Source: Methylobacterium sp.
GTDB lineage: Bacteria > Pseudomonadota > Alphaproteobacteria > Rhizobiales > Beijerinckiaceae
Direction: 5' to 3'
NCBI GenBank assembly: GCA_021154065.1
Contig: JAJKJG010000321.1
Location: 1 to 7,947, forward strand
Length of the DNA stretch: 7,947 nucleotides
Shown piece by piece: positions 1 through 6,245 of this stretch. A program made the position numbers and the translations under genes. The notes under the pieces were generated by a model that saw only the letters and a list, made by a program, of their open reading frames with translations, was not told the origin of the DNA and searched no databases. How positions within the stretch are numbered: position 1 is the stretch's first letter; the number at the start of each line of letters is the position of its first letter.

Positions 1-2
1 CG

Positions 3-137
3 CGCCCGGGCACCGTGCCTTCGGCGCTCCGCCAGGTCAACGGAGGAGCGCTCGACCTCGCTTGCCCCGGGGAAGAACCCCGCCCTATGCTCCGCCGCGT
101 CTGCATCGCCGCCCGCACGGCGCAAGAAGCCGGATGA
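3..137 (+). CDS. Possible 3' end of an unrecognised upstream gene (partial)
   Basis: One plus-strand frame is open from the left edge to a TGA at 135-137. It reads about 44 codons ending in ...RRVCIAARTAQEAG. About three quarters of its codons end in G or C, which is compatible with coding but unremarkable in DNA this GC-rich. The other two plus frames are also open here, so openness alone proves little. I do not recognise the peptide and can name no family. It would end 90 bp before the binding-protein gene, which suits a gene upstream of an operon promoter. It could equally be non-coding leader. Confidence 0.2.
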   Translation, partial: RPGTVPSALRQVNGGALDLACPGEEPRPMLRRVCIAARTAQEAG

Positions 138-181
138 CTCCAGAGGGGTTCTGGGCGAAGCTTGCGCGAACGCCCGACCGT

Positions 182-201
182 CTCCGGAGCCGCACCGGAG
201 C
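182..201. promoter_or_regulatory. Candidate operator upstream of the ABC operon: 11-bp-spaced direct repeat and inverted repeat
   Basis: CCGGAGC occurs at 184-190 and again at 195-201, one helical turn (11 bp) apart. The same bases form an inverted repeat, CTCCGG at 182-187 against CCGGAG at 195-200. The site lies 27-46 bp before the start codon of the binding-protein gene, where a repressor site or leader hairpin could act. No convincing -35/-10 pair was found; an AT-rich CATATT at 204-209 is the best -10-like element. I found no TGCA-N6-TGCA motif, the form described for BoxR/BzdR operators, in 1-227. Confidence 0.25.
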
Positions 202-212
202 GACCATATTCC

Positions 213-220
213 AGGGAGGA
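213..220 (+). promoter_or_regulatory. Ribosome binding site of the binding-protein gene
   Basis: AGGGAGGA, a strong Shine-Dalgarno match, ends 7 bases before the ATG at 228. It decides the start: an in-frame ATG at 162 has no comparable site and would put 22 arginine- and proline-rich residues ahead of a complete signal peptide. Confidence 0.8.
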
Positions 221-227
221 AAGCGCC

Positions 228-1445
228 ATGAATGGCGACCATTGTCTTGTTCTGCCGACCCGCCGCACGATCCTAAAAGGGGCTGCGGGAACTGCAGCTC
301 TTGGGTTCGCCTCGCCGTTCCCGATGCCGGCGCTCGCCCAAGGCGCGCCGCTGAAGGTCGGATTCATGCTGCCCTACACCGGCACCTTCGCGAAGCTCGG
401 CAAGTTCATCGACGAGGCCTTCAGGCTCAAAGTCGAGCAGCAGGGCGGCAAGCTCGGCGGACGCCAGGTCGCCTTCGTGCAGGTCGACGACGAGTCGAAG
501 CCCGAGGCCGCGACCGACAACATGAACCGCCTCGTCGGCCGCGAGAAGGTCGACGTCGTCATCGGAACCGTGCATTCCGGCGTCGCGATGGCGATGGTGA
601 AGGTCGCCCGCGACACCAACACGCTGCTCATCATCCCGAACGCCGGCGCGAACGAGGCGACGGGCCCGGCCTGCGCGCCGAACATCTTCCGCACCTCGTT
701 CTCGAACTGGCAGCCGGCCTTCCCGATGGGCAAGGTGATGGCGAATGCCGGCCACAAGAACATCGTCACCATCACCTGGCGCTATGCCGCCGGCCAGCAG
801 ATGGTCGACAGCTTCAAGGAGAACTTCGCCCAGGCCGGCGGCGGCGGGAAGATCGTCGAGGAACTCTACCTGCCCTTCCCGGAGGTCGAGTTCCAATCGC
901 TCATCACCCGCATCGGCACGCTGCGCCCCGACGCGGTGTTCTCGTTCTTCGCGGGCGGCGGCGCCGTGAAGTTCGTCAAGGACTACGCGGCCGCCGGCCT
1001 CAAGGACAAGATCCCGCTCTACGGCACCGGCTTCCTCACCGACGGCACGATCGAGGCGCAGGGCGAGGCGGCGAACGGCATCAAGACCACGCTGCACTAC
1101 GCCGACAACCTCGACAACCCGGCGAACAAGGCCTTCCTCGAGGCGTTCAAGAAGAAGACCGGCCTCGACGGCGACGTCTATGCCGTGCAGGGCTACGACT
1201 CGGCGGCTCTTCTCGACATCGGGCTCGCGGCGGTCGGCGGCGACGCCGGCGCGCGCGACAAGATGATCGTTGCGATGGAAGGCGCGAAGATCGACTCGCC
1301 GCGCGGGCCGATCAGCTTCTCGAAGGCGCACAACGTCGTGCAGAACATCTATCTCCGCGAGGTGCGCAACGGCCGTAACGAGTACGTCTCGGTCGCGCAC
1401 GAAAGCCTCGCCGATCCGGCCCGCGGCTGCCGCATGTCGGCTTAG
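228..1445 (+). CDS. ABC transporter periplasmic substrate-binding protein, Liv/HAAT type, probable aromatic-acid binder
   Basis: This 405-residue protein is the extracytoplasmic receptor that captures the ligand and delivers it to the LivH/LivM permease pair. The N terminus is a Tat-type signal peptide: TRRTILKG at residues 11-18 with the arginine pair at 12-13, a hydrophobic stretch, and a likely cleavage after ALA at 35-37. The mature part begins APLKVGFMLPYTGTFAKLG, the usual opening of type I periplasmic binding folds (Peripla_BP_6), and length and fold continue normally to the end. It is the first gene of the importer operon, 146 bp before livH, with a palindromic repeat in the gap. Family members bind branched-chain amino acids, amides, urea or aromatic acids. 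Benzoate or a related aromatic is inferred here from the convergent box genes, not from ligand residues. Confidence 0.9.
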   Translation: MNGDHCLVLPTRRTILKGAAGTAALGFASPFPMPALAQGAPLKVGFMLPYTGTFAKLGKFIDEAFRLKVEQQGGKLGGRQVAFVQVDDESKPEAATDNMNRLVGREKVDVVIGTVHSGVAMAMVKVARDTNTLLIIPNAGANEATGPACAPNIFRTSFSNWQPAFPMGKVMANAGHKNIVTITWRYAAGQQMVDSFKENFAQAGGGGKIVEELYLPFPEVEFQSLITRIGTLRPDAVFSFFAGGGAVKFVKDYAAAGLKDKIPLYGTGFLTDGTIEAQGEAANGIKTTLHYADNLDNPANKAFLEAFKKKTGLDGDVYAVQGYDSAALLDIGLAAVGGDAGARDKMIVAMEGAKIDSPRGPISFSKAHNVVQNIYLREVRNGRNEYVSVAHESLADPARGCRMSA

Positions 1446-1449
1446 CGCA

Positions 1450-1579
1450 CTGTCATTCCGGGGCGGTGCGCAGCACCGAACCCGGAACCCATAAACGCAG
1501 GTCGCGCCTGTCGAGCGCGATCGGCCGCAACGGTGTTTATGGGTTCCGGGTTCTCGCTTCGCGAGCCCCGGAATGACAG
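1450..1579. repeat. Long intergenic palindrome, family A copy 1 (binding protein / livH gap)
   Basis: The left arm (1450-1496) starts CTGTCATTCCGGGGC and ends AACCCGGAACCCATAAAC. The right arm (1535-1579) is its reverse complement apart from the middle. Each arm carries its own small hairpin (GGTGC-GCA-GCACC on the left, CTCGC-TTC-GCGAG on the right), so the transcript would fold as a long stem with side branches around a loop of about 38 bases. It begins 4 bp after the binding-protein stop and ends 12 bp before the livH start. Copy 2 lies at 7447-7595. No target-site duplication or transposase is visible. It resembles the dispersed palindromes common in Bradyrhizobium-like genomes. In this position it may protect the upstream message or damp readthrough. 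Confidence 0.9.
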
Positions 1580-1591
1580 CGGAGTTTTTGA

Positions 1592-2464
1592 ATGGACCTC
1601 GTCAGCCTCGCCGTCCAGCTCCTGAACGGGGTGCAGTACGGGCTCGTGCTGTTCCTCGTCGCGAGCGGGCTGACGCTCGTGTTCGGCATCCTCGGCGTCA
1701 TCAATCTCGCCCACGGCGCCTTCTACATGCTCGGCGCGTACCTCACCTACTGGATCTCCGCCTATACCGGCAGCTTCTGGCTTGCGCTCGCGGGCGGCGT
1801 CGCGATCGCCTTTGCGATCGGGCTCCTGCTCGAGGAGATCTTCGTCAAGCGTCTCTATGGCCGCGACCACCTCGCCCAAGTGCTCCTCAGCTTCGGCCTG
1901 ATCCTCGTGCTCGACGAGATGCGGCACATCCTGTTCGGGAAGGACGTGCACTCCGTCGCGGCGCCGGCCTTCCTGCAAGGCTCGATCCGCCTGACGGAGG
2001 TGCTGTCCTATCCGGTGTACCGGCTCGCGATCTGCGCGTTCTGCCTCGCGGTCGCGGCGGCGATCTTCTTCGTCATCCAGAAGACCCGCATCGGCATGAT
2101 CATCCGCGCCGGAGCGGAGAACCGCGACATGGCGCGCGCGCTCGGCATCCCATTCGATCTCGTCAACCGCTATGTCTTCGCGGCCGGGATCGCGCTGGCG
2201 GCGCTCGCCGGCATCGTCGTCGCGCCGATCTCGACGGTGTTCCCGGGCATGGACAACCAGATGCTGATCCTCTCCTTCGTGGTGGTGGTGCTCGGCGGCA
2301 TCGGCTCGGTCGCGGGCGCCGCGATCGGCGCGCTCCTCATCGGCATCACCGACTCGTTCGGGAAGGTGTTCTTCCCGAGCGTGTCCAGCATTTCCGTCTA
2401 CCTCGTCATGGCCGCCGTGCTGCTCTGGCGGCCGAACGGCATCCTCGGCCAGCGCGAGGTCTAG
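1592..2464 (+). CDS. livH: Branched-chain amino acid-type ABC transporter permease, LivH family
   Basis: This 290-residue inner-membrane protein forms half of the transport channel. Almost the whole chain is hydrophobic, with probably eight or so helices. Family landmarks are present: FGILGVINLAHGAFYMLGAY at 31-50, the EAA-like cytoplasmic coupling loop IRAGAENRDMARALGI at 171-186 that docks on the ATPase, the glycine-rich VVVVLGGIGSVAGAAIGALL at about 230-249, and the terminal LLWRPNGILGQ. The start is supported by GGAG at 1581-1584 with a 7-base spacer; this site lies just outside the palindrome. The length is normal. livM starts 2 bp after its stop, so the two are almost certainly co-translated. 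The substrate cannot be read from the permease. Confidence 0.92.
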   Translation: MDLVSLAVQLLNGVQYGLVLFLVASGLTLVFGILGVINLAHGAFYMLGAYLTYWISAYTGSFWLALAGGVAIAFAIGLLLEEIFVKRLYGRDHLAQVLLSFGLILVLDEMRHILFGKDVHSVAAPAFLQGSIRLTEVLSYPVYRLAICAFCLAVAAAIFFVIQKTRIGMIIRAGAENRDMARALGIPFDLVNRYVFAAGIALAALAGIVVAPISTVFPGMDNQMLILSFVVVVLGGIGSVAGAAIGALLIGITDSFGKVFFPSVSSISVYLVMAAVLLWRPNGILGQREV

Positions 2465-2466
2465 GA

Positions 2467-3480
2467 GTGCGCGGAGCGCCGATCACGGGCCGCCTCGCGG
2501 CCGCAGCGCTCCTCGCCGCCGCGATCGCGCTGCCGTTCCTCGTTCCGGCCTACTACGTGCAGTTCGCGACCAAGGTCCTGATCATGGGACTCCTGGCGAT
2601 GGCGCTGAACCTCGTCGTCGGCTTCGGCGGCCTCGTCAGCCTCTGCCACGCCGCGTTCTTCGGCCTTGCCGGCTACGTGCTGGCGCTCGCCGCGCCGCAA
2701 TACGAGGCCGGCTCGCTCTGGCTGACGCTGCCGCTCGCCGTCGCGGCGGCGGCGCTCGCCGCGCTCGCTATCGGGGCGCTCTCGTTACGCACCCGCGGCG
2801 TCTATTTCATCATGGTCACCCTCGCCTTCGGCGAGATGCTGTTCTTCCTCTTCCATGACACCAAGATTGCCGGCGGCTCCGACGGCACCTTCGTCTATTT
2901 CAAGCCCGAGGCGATGATCGGCGGGCTGCGGCTCCTCGATCTCGAGAAGCCCGCGACCTTTTACTGGGTCGTGCTCGCGGCGACGCTCGCCGGCATCGCG
3001 CTCCTTGCCGCGATCGTGCGTTCGCCCTTCGGCCATGCGCTCGCGGCGGCGCGGGTGAACGAACGCCGCGCGCGCTCGCTCGGCTTCCCGATCTACCGCA
3101 TCCGCCTCACCGCCTTCGTGGTCTCCGGCGCGCTTGCCGGCGTCGCCGGCTATTTCGCCGCGGCGCAGTACGGCTACGTCGCCCCGCAGATGCTCGGCTG
3201 GCACGTCTCCGCGACCGTGCTGGTGATGGTCGTGCTCGGCGGCATGCGCACGGTCACGGGGCCGCTCGTCGGCGCAGCCCTCCTGATGGGTCTCGAGGAG
3301 GTGCTGCGCGCGGCGACCGAGCATTGGAAGCTCGTCGAGGGCATCATCATCATGATCATCGTGCTCACCCTCTCGAACGGCATCCGGCAGCTGTTCGAGA
3401 TGGCGTTCGGCACCGCGACGCGCCTGGCGCGACGGCGGCCCGCCGAGGCGCTGCCGGCCCGCGAGGCCGGCCATGCCTGA
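2467..3480 (+). CDS. livM: Branched-chain amino acid-type ABC transporter permease, LivM family (GTG start)
   Basis: This is the second channel subunit, 337 residues. GTG is chosen as the start because it lies 2 bp after the livH stop and has GAGG at 2456-2459 with a 7-base spacer. The frame is open back to 1573, but that extension only overlays livH. Landmarks are MGLLAMALNLVVGFGGLVSL at 40-59 followed by CHAAFFGLAGY, the GGSDG motif at 136-140, and the coupling loop HALAAARVNERRARSLGFP at 190-208. LGGMRTVTGPLVGAAL follows near 257-272, and a short basic, alanine-rich tail ends the chain. The helical content fits LivM. The last 8 bp overlap livG. It should pair with LivH in the inner membrane. 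Confidence 0.92.
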   Translation: MRGAPITGRLAAAALLAAAIALPFLVPAYYVQFATKVLIMGLLAMALNLVVGFGGLVSLCHAAFFGLAGYVLALAAPQYEAGSLWLTLPLAVAAAALAALAIGALSLRTRGVYFIMVTLAFGEMLFFLFHDTKIAGGSDGTFVYFKPEAMIGGLRLLDLEKPATFYWVVLAATLAGIALLAAIVRSPFGHALAAARVNERRARSLGFPIYRIRLTAFVVSGALAGVAGYFAAAQYGYVAPQMLGWHVSATVLVMVVLGGMRTVTGPLVGAALLMGLEEVLRAATEHWKLVEGIIIMIIVLTLSNGIRQLFEMAFGTATRLARRRPAEALPAREAGHA

Positions 3481-4228
3481 GGTCGCGCTCGCCGCCGAGG
3501 GACTCGAGAAGCGCTTCGGCGGGCTTCGCGCCGTCGCCGGCGTGTCGCTCGACGTCCATGTCGGCGAGATCCATGCCGTCATCGGCCCGAACGGGGCCGG
3601 CAAGTCGACGCTGATCAATCTCCTCTCGGGCGAGCTCAGCGCCAGCGCCGGGACGGTGCGTCTTTCCGGCCGCGACGTCTCCGGCCTGGCGCCGGACCGC
3701 CTCGGGCTCGCCGGGCTCGGCCGCTCCTACCAGAAGACCACGATCTTCCTGCCCTTCACGGTCTTCGAGAACGTGCGGCTCGCGGCGCAGGCGCGCGCCC
3801 CGGGCCGGCTGCGCATGTTCGGGGGCGCCGGGCGCGACGCCGCCGTCGCGGCGCGGGCCCGCGAGGCGGTGGCGACCGTCGGGCTCGAGGCCCGCGGCGA
3901 CGTCGGCGCCGGCCTTCTGAGCCACGGCGAGCAGCGCCAGCTCGAGATCGCCATGGTGCTCGCGACCGACCCGACGATCGTGCTCCTCGACGAGCCGCTC
4001 GCCGGCATGGGCCAGGCCGAGGCCGCCGGCATGATCGCGCTCATCCGCTCGCTCAAGGCCGGCCGCGCGGTGCTGATCGTCGAGCACGACATGGACGCCG
4101 TCTTCGCGCTCGCCGACCGCCTGACCGTCATGGCCGACGGCCGCGTCATCGCCTCAGGGGCGCCGGAGGAGGTGCGCCGCGATCCGGCGGTGCGCACCGC
4201 CTATCTGGGCGAGGACGGCCCGGCATGA
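3473..4228 (+). CDS. livG: ABC transporter ATP-binding protein, LivG family
   Basis: This 251-residue cytoplasmic ATPase powers import with LivF. It has all the nucleotide-binding elements: Walker A GPNGAGKST (38-46), Q-loop glutamine at 87 (SYQKT), signature LSHGEQRQ (149-156), Walker B IVLLDEP (169-175) with its catalytic glutamate, and the switch histidine at 205 in VEHDMD. The ATG overlaps the livM stop by 8 bp, with GAGG at 3463-3466 and a 6-base spacer, which indicates translational coupling. The length is typical. The helical insert between the Q-loop and signature (RLRMFGGAGRDAAVAARAR) matches the longer LivG form rather than LivF. Nothing looks damaged. Confidence 0.95.
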   Translation: MPEVALAAEGLEKRFGGLRAVAGVSLDVHVGEIHAVIGPNGAGKSTLINLLSGELSASAGTVRLSGRDVSGLAPDRLGLAGLGRSYQKTTIFLPFTVFENVRLAAQARAPGRLRMFGGAGRDAAVAARAREAVATVGLEARGDVGAGLLSHGEQRQLEIAMVLATDPTIVLLDEPLAGMGQAEAAGMIALIRSLKAGRAVLIVEHDMDAVFALADRLTVMADGRVIASGAPEEVRRDPAVRTAYLGEDGPA

Positions 4229-4935
4229 GCGCGCTGCTCTCGGCCGAGAAGCTGCAGGCCTTCTACGGCGCGAGCCAGATCCTGCACGGCATCGATCTAT
4301 CGGTCGGCCACGGCGAGACCGTCGCGCTGATGGGCCGCAACGGCATGGGCAAGACCACGCTCCTGCGCTCCCTCATCGGCCTCGTGGCCGACCGGCGTGG
4401 GCGGATTCTCCTGCAGTCGCGGGATATTACCAAGGCGGCGCCGGAAACGATCGCGCGCGGCGGCGTCGCCTTCGTGCCCGAGGGGCGCGGCATCTTCGCC
4501 TCTCTATCGGTTGTCGAGAACCTGATCATGGCGGCGCGGCCGGGGCGCGACGGGCGGCGCCGGTGGACGCTGGAGAAGGTTTTCGCGCTGTTCCCGCGTC
4601 TCGCCGAGCGGCGCCGCAACGGCGGCAACCAGCTCTCCGGCGGCGAGCAGCAGATGCTGACGATCGGCCGCGCGCTGATGACCAACCCGGACCTGATCCT
4701 CATCGACGAGGCGACGGAGGGGCTGGCGCCCTTGGTCGCCCAGGAGATCTGGCGCACTATCGCGCAGATCCGCGCCGAAGGCGTCGCGACGGTCATCGTC
4801 GACAAGGATTTCCGCGCCCTCTCGCGCATCGCCGACAAGGCGATGATTCTGTCGAAGGGCGAGATCGTGTTCGAAGGCCCGCCCGCCGAGCTCGCGGCAA
4901 AGCGCGAGCTCCTGGAGCGGCATCTCGGGGTGTGA
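4225..4935 (+). CDS. livF: ABC transporter ATP-binding protein, LivF family
   Basis: This is the second ATPase of the importer, 236 residues. Its ATG overlaps the livG stop as ATGA (4225-4228), with GAGGA at 4211-4215 as ribosome site. It has Walker A GRNGMGKTT (37-45), the LivF-type VPEGRGIF (84-91), signature LSGGEQQM (137-144) and Walker B LILIDEA (157-163) followed by TEGLAP. At the switch (H-loop) position it reads IVDKDF (191-196), with no histidine. LivF proteins often read VEQN there, so loss of the histidine suits the family, but DKDF is less usual. The partner LivG keeps its histidine, so the pair may have one full-strength catalytic site. It is the last gene of the operon. Confidence 0.94.
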   Translation: MSALLSAEKLQAFYGASQILHGIDLSVGHGETVALMGRNGMGKTTLLRSLIGLVADRRGRILLQSRDITKAAPETIARGGVAFVPEGRGIFASLSVVENLIMAARPGRDGRRRWTLEKVFALFPRLAERRRNGGNQLSGGEQQMLTIGRALMTNPDLILIDEATEGLAPLVAQEIWRTIAQIRAEGVATVIVDKDFRALSRIADKAMILSKGEIVFEGPPAELAAKRELLERHLGV

Positions 4936-4957
4936 GCACCCCCCGCCCTTGTGGGGG
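4927..4957 (+). terminator. Overlapping hairpins at the livF stop; possible weak terminator
   Basis: GGGGTG (4927-4932) pairs perfectly with CACCCC (4937-4942) around a 4-base loop that contains the livF TGA. The CCCCC at 4940-4944 could instead pair with GGGGG at 4953-4957, so the two stems exclude each other. No T-run follows, so this is not a standard intrinsic terminator. Rho-dependent ending, or termination at the palindrome 5171-5289, is equally possible. Confidence 0.3.
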
Positions 4958-5032
4958 AGGAGGAATGCCGCCAGACAGACGTGCGCATGGTGGAGAGGAC
5001 AGGCCCCCGCTTGAGACCTCTGCGGATGCGCA

Positions 5033-5151
5033 CCGTCATCATGACGGGGATTCGGGCAGCCTGACTCCTCAGAGAGATTCCCGCCTACCCGATCATGATG
5101 ATCGGCACTGTTGTTATGATGAAAACAGTTCGCGAAGGTCTCTCTTGAGAG
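5033..5151. other. Cluster of short perfect inverted repeats in the convergent gap
   Basis: Four small palindromes follow each other: CCGTCA-TCA-TGACGG (5033-5047), CCGATCA-TGA-TGATCGG (5089-5105), ACTGTT/AACAGT (5107-5112 and 5124-5129) and CTCTC-TT-GAGAG (5140-5151). In addition CTCAGAGAGA (5068-5077) can pair, with one bulge, with TCTCTCTTGAG (5139-5149), enclosing the middle two hairpins in one multi-branched fold. The part around 5089-5130 is clearly more AT-rich than its surroundings. No protein frame with recognisable content is seen. It may be a small structured RNA, a terminator region or a degraded repeat; the sequence does not decide. Confidence 0.4.
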
Positions 5152-5170
5152 GCGCAGCCGTGCCGCCGTC

Positions 5171-5289
5171 GGTGCGTGCTTCGAGGCTCGCCTTCGGCTC
5201 GCACCTCAGCATGAGGGGTTGGGAGCTGGGCTCAAACACCCCTCTCCTCATGCCGAGGTGCGAGCGCAGCGAGCCTCGAAGCACGCACC
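5171..5289. repeat. Long intergenic palindrome, family B, between the convergent operons
   Basis: The left arm (5171-5216) begins GGTGCGTGCTTCGAGGCTCG and ends CTCAGCATGAGG. The right arm (5246-5289) is its near-perfect reverse complement; the main mismatched part is a small internal hairpin in each arm. The loop contains GAGC-TGG-GCTC (5223-5233). The sequence is unrelated to the family A palindromes at 1450 and 7447. It ends 16 bp from the boxR stop and lies 235 bp past the livF stop, so it could serve as a shared bidirectional transcription barrier. The CTCGAAG...CCTCAT style is familiar as a dispersed repeat in Bradyrhizobium-like genomes. Confidence 0.88.
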
Positions 5290-5305
5290 ACCGCCGATGC
5301 AGTGC

Positions 5306-6244
5306 TCATCCCGCGCCCGCGAACAGCCGCTCCGCGGTTGCGGCGAGCTCGTCGAGGCAGGATTCCACCGAGCGGCCGCCGGTGTCGAGCGCGGCGTGCG
5401 CCCGGCCGTATTCGGGCTCGCGCGCTTCCATGATGGCGATGAGGTCGGCCATGGCCTCGCGGCTCTTGCCCATCGGACGGAAGTCGCCCTGGGCCATGAC
5501 GCGGCGCATATGCTCGGCCGGCGTTGCCTTCAGCCAGACGACGTGGGTCGTGGCGCGTAAGAGGGCGAAATTGCCCTCGTCGGCGACGATGCCGCCGGCG
5601 GTCGCGATCACCGCTGCGTCGTTTGCGGCGACGACTTTTTCCAGCGCCTCGCGCTCGTAGCGTCTGAAGGTGCCCTGGCCATAGACCTCGAACAGCATCG
5701 GCACGCCGGCGCCGTGGTCGCGCTCGATCAGCTTGTCGAGCTCGATGAACAGGCAGCCGAGGCGGGCCGCAAGCGCGCTGCCGAGCGTCGTCTTGCCGGC
5801 GCCGCGCAGGCCAATAAGCGCGATCCGCCGGCCCCGCGCCCCGGCGGCCGGATCGGCGTCGCCGCTGTCGAGGAAGCGGTCGACCGCCTGGATCTCGGGC
5901 TCGCTCAGGCGACGCAGGCGACGCGCCAGACCCGCCCGCGCGCCGTTTCCGTTCGACAGCGGCAAGAGGTCGAACAGCGCCACGCCGAGCCCCTGCGCGA
6001 CGGCGTCGAGCACGAGCACCGTCGGGTTGCCCTCGCCGCTCTCGATCTGGGCGAGGTAGCGCTCCGAGGTCTGCGACAGGGCGGCGAGCACTTTACGCGT
6101 CATGCCGCGCTTGGCGCGCGCCTGGCGGATGATGGCGCCGATCTCGGCCAGCAGCGGCGGGCGCACCGATGCCCCGGCACGCCCGCTCCCGGCAGCGCCC
6201 GCCGGAGCCTCGGGCTCGCCGGCGCGCGGAAGCTCCCGGTCCAT
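5306..6244 (-). CDS. boxR: BoxR-type regulator: XRE helix-turn-helix fused to a shikimate-kinase-like domain
   Basis: This 312-residue cytoplasmic regulator has three parts. There is a disordered Ala/Gly/Pro-rich leader (1-29), an XRE/Cro-type helix-turn-helix (about 34-92, LAALSQTSERYLAQIESGEGNPT), and a C-terminal domain with shikimate kinase features. Those are P-loop GLRGAGKTT (145-153), ELDKLIE (168-174), GTFRRYEREAL (191-201), IATAGGIV (213-220), and a lid and tail GDFRPMG...REPEYGRAHA (253-284). Family knowledge: BoxR and the related BzdR repress benzoate genes and are relieved by benzoyl-CoA, which binds the kinase-like domain. The ATG at 6244 is chosen because it lies one base after the boxA stop, with GGAG at 6258-6255 upstream; a longer frame to 6331 overlays boxA. 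Being last in the operon implies autoregulation. It is not a biosynthetic AroK. Confidence 0.93.
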   Translation of the reverse strand: MDRELPRAGEPEAPAGAAGSGRAGASVRPPLLAEIGAIIRQARAKRGMTRKVLAALSQTSERYLAQIESGEGNPTVLVLDAVAQGLGVALFDLLPLSNGNGARAGLARRLRRLSEPEIQAVDRFLDSGDADPAAGARGRRIALIGLRGAGKTTLGSALAARLGCLFIELDKLIERDHGAGVPMLFEVYGQGTFRRYEREALEKVVAANDAAVIATAGGIVADEGNFALLRATTHVVWLKATPAEHMRRVMAQGDFRPMGKSREAMADLIAIMEAREPEYGRAHAALDTGGRSVESCLDELAATAERLFAGAG

Positions 6245-6245
6245 C

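Noticed and set aside
62..1378. 438-codon open frame on the plus strand overlapping the binding-protein gene
   Set aside because: Its product is an arginine-rich, low-complexity translation of the shifted frame. The real gene in the other frame has a strong ribosome site, a Tat signal and a recognisable fold.
273..1400. 375-codon minus-strand frame opposite the binding-protein gene
   Set aside because: It is a typical antisense shadow of a GC-rich gene: rich in Arg, Val, Asp and Glu, with no recognisable domain.
1573..2466. Frame of livM open upstream through livH, suggesting a 635-residue fusion
   Set aside because: The extension is arginine/proline shadow of livH and begins inside the palindrome. 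The GTG at 2467 with GAGG upstream gives a normal LivM.
4563..5660. 365-codon plus-strand frame spanning the end of livF, the intergenic region and the end of boxR
   Set aside because: It crosses two real genes and two repeat regions with changing composition and has no domain.
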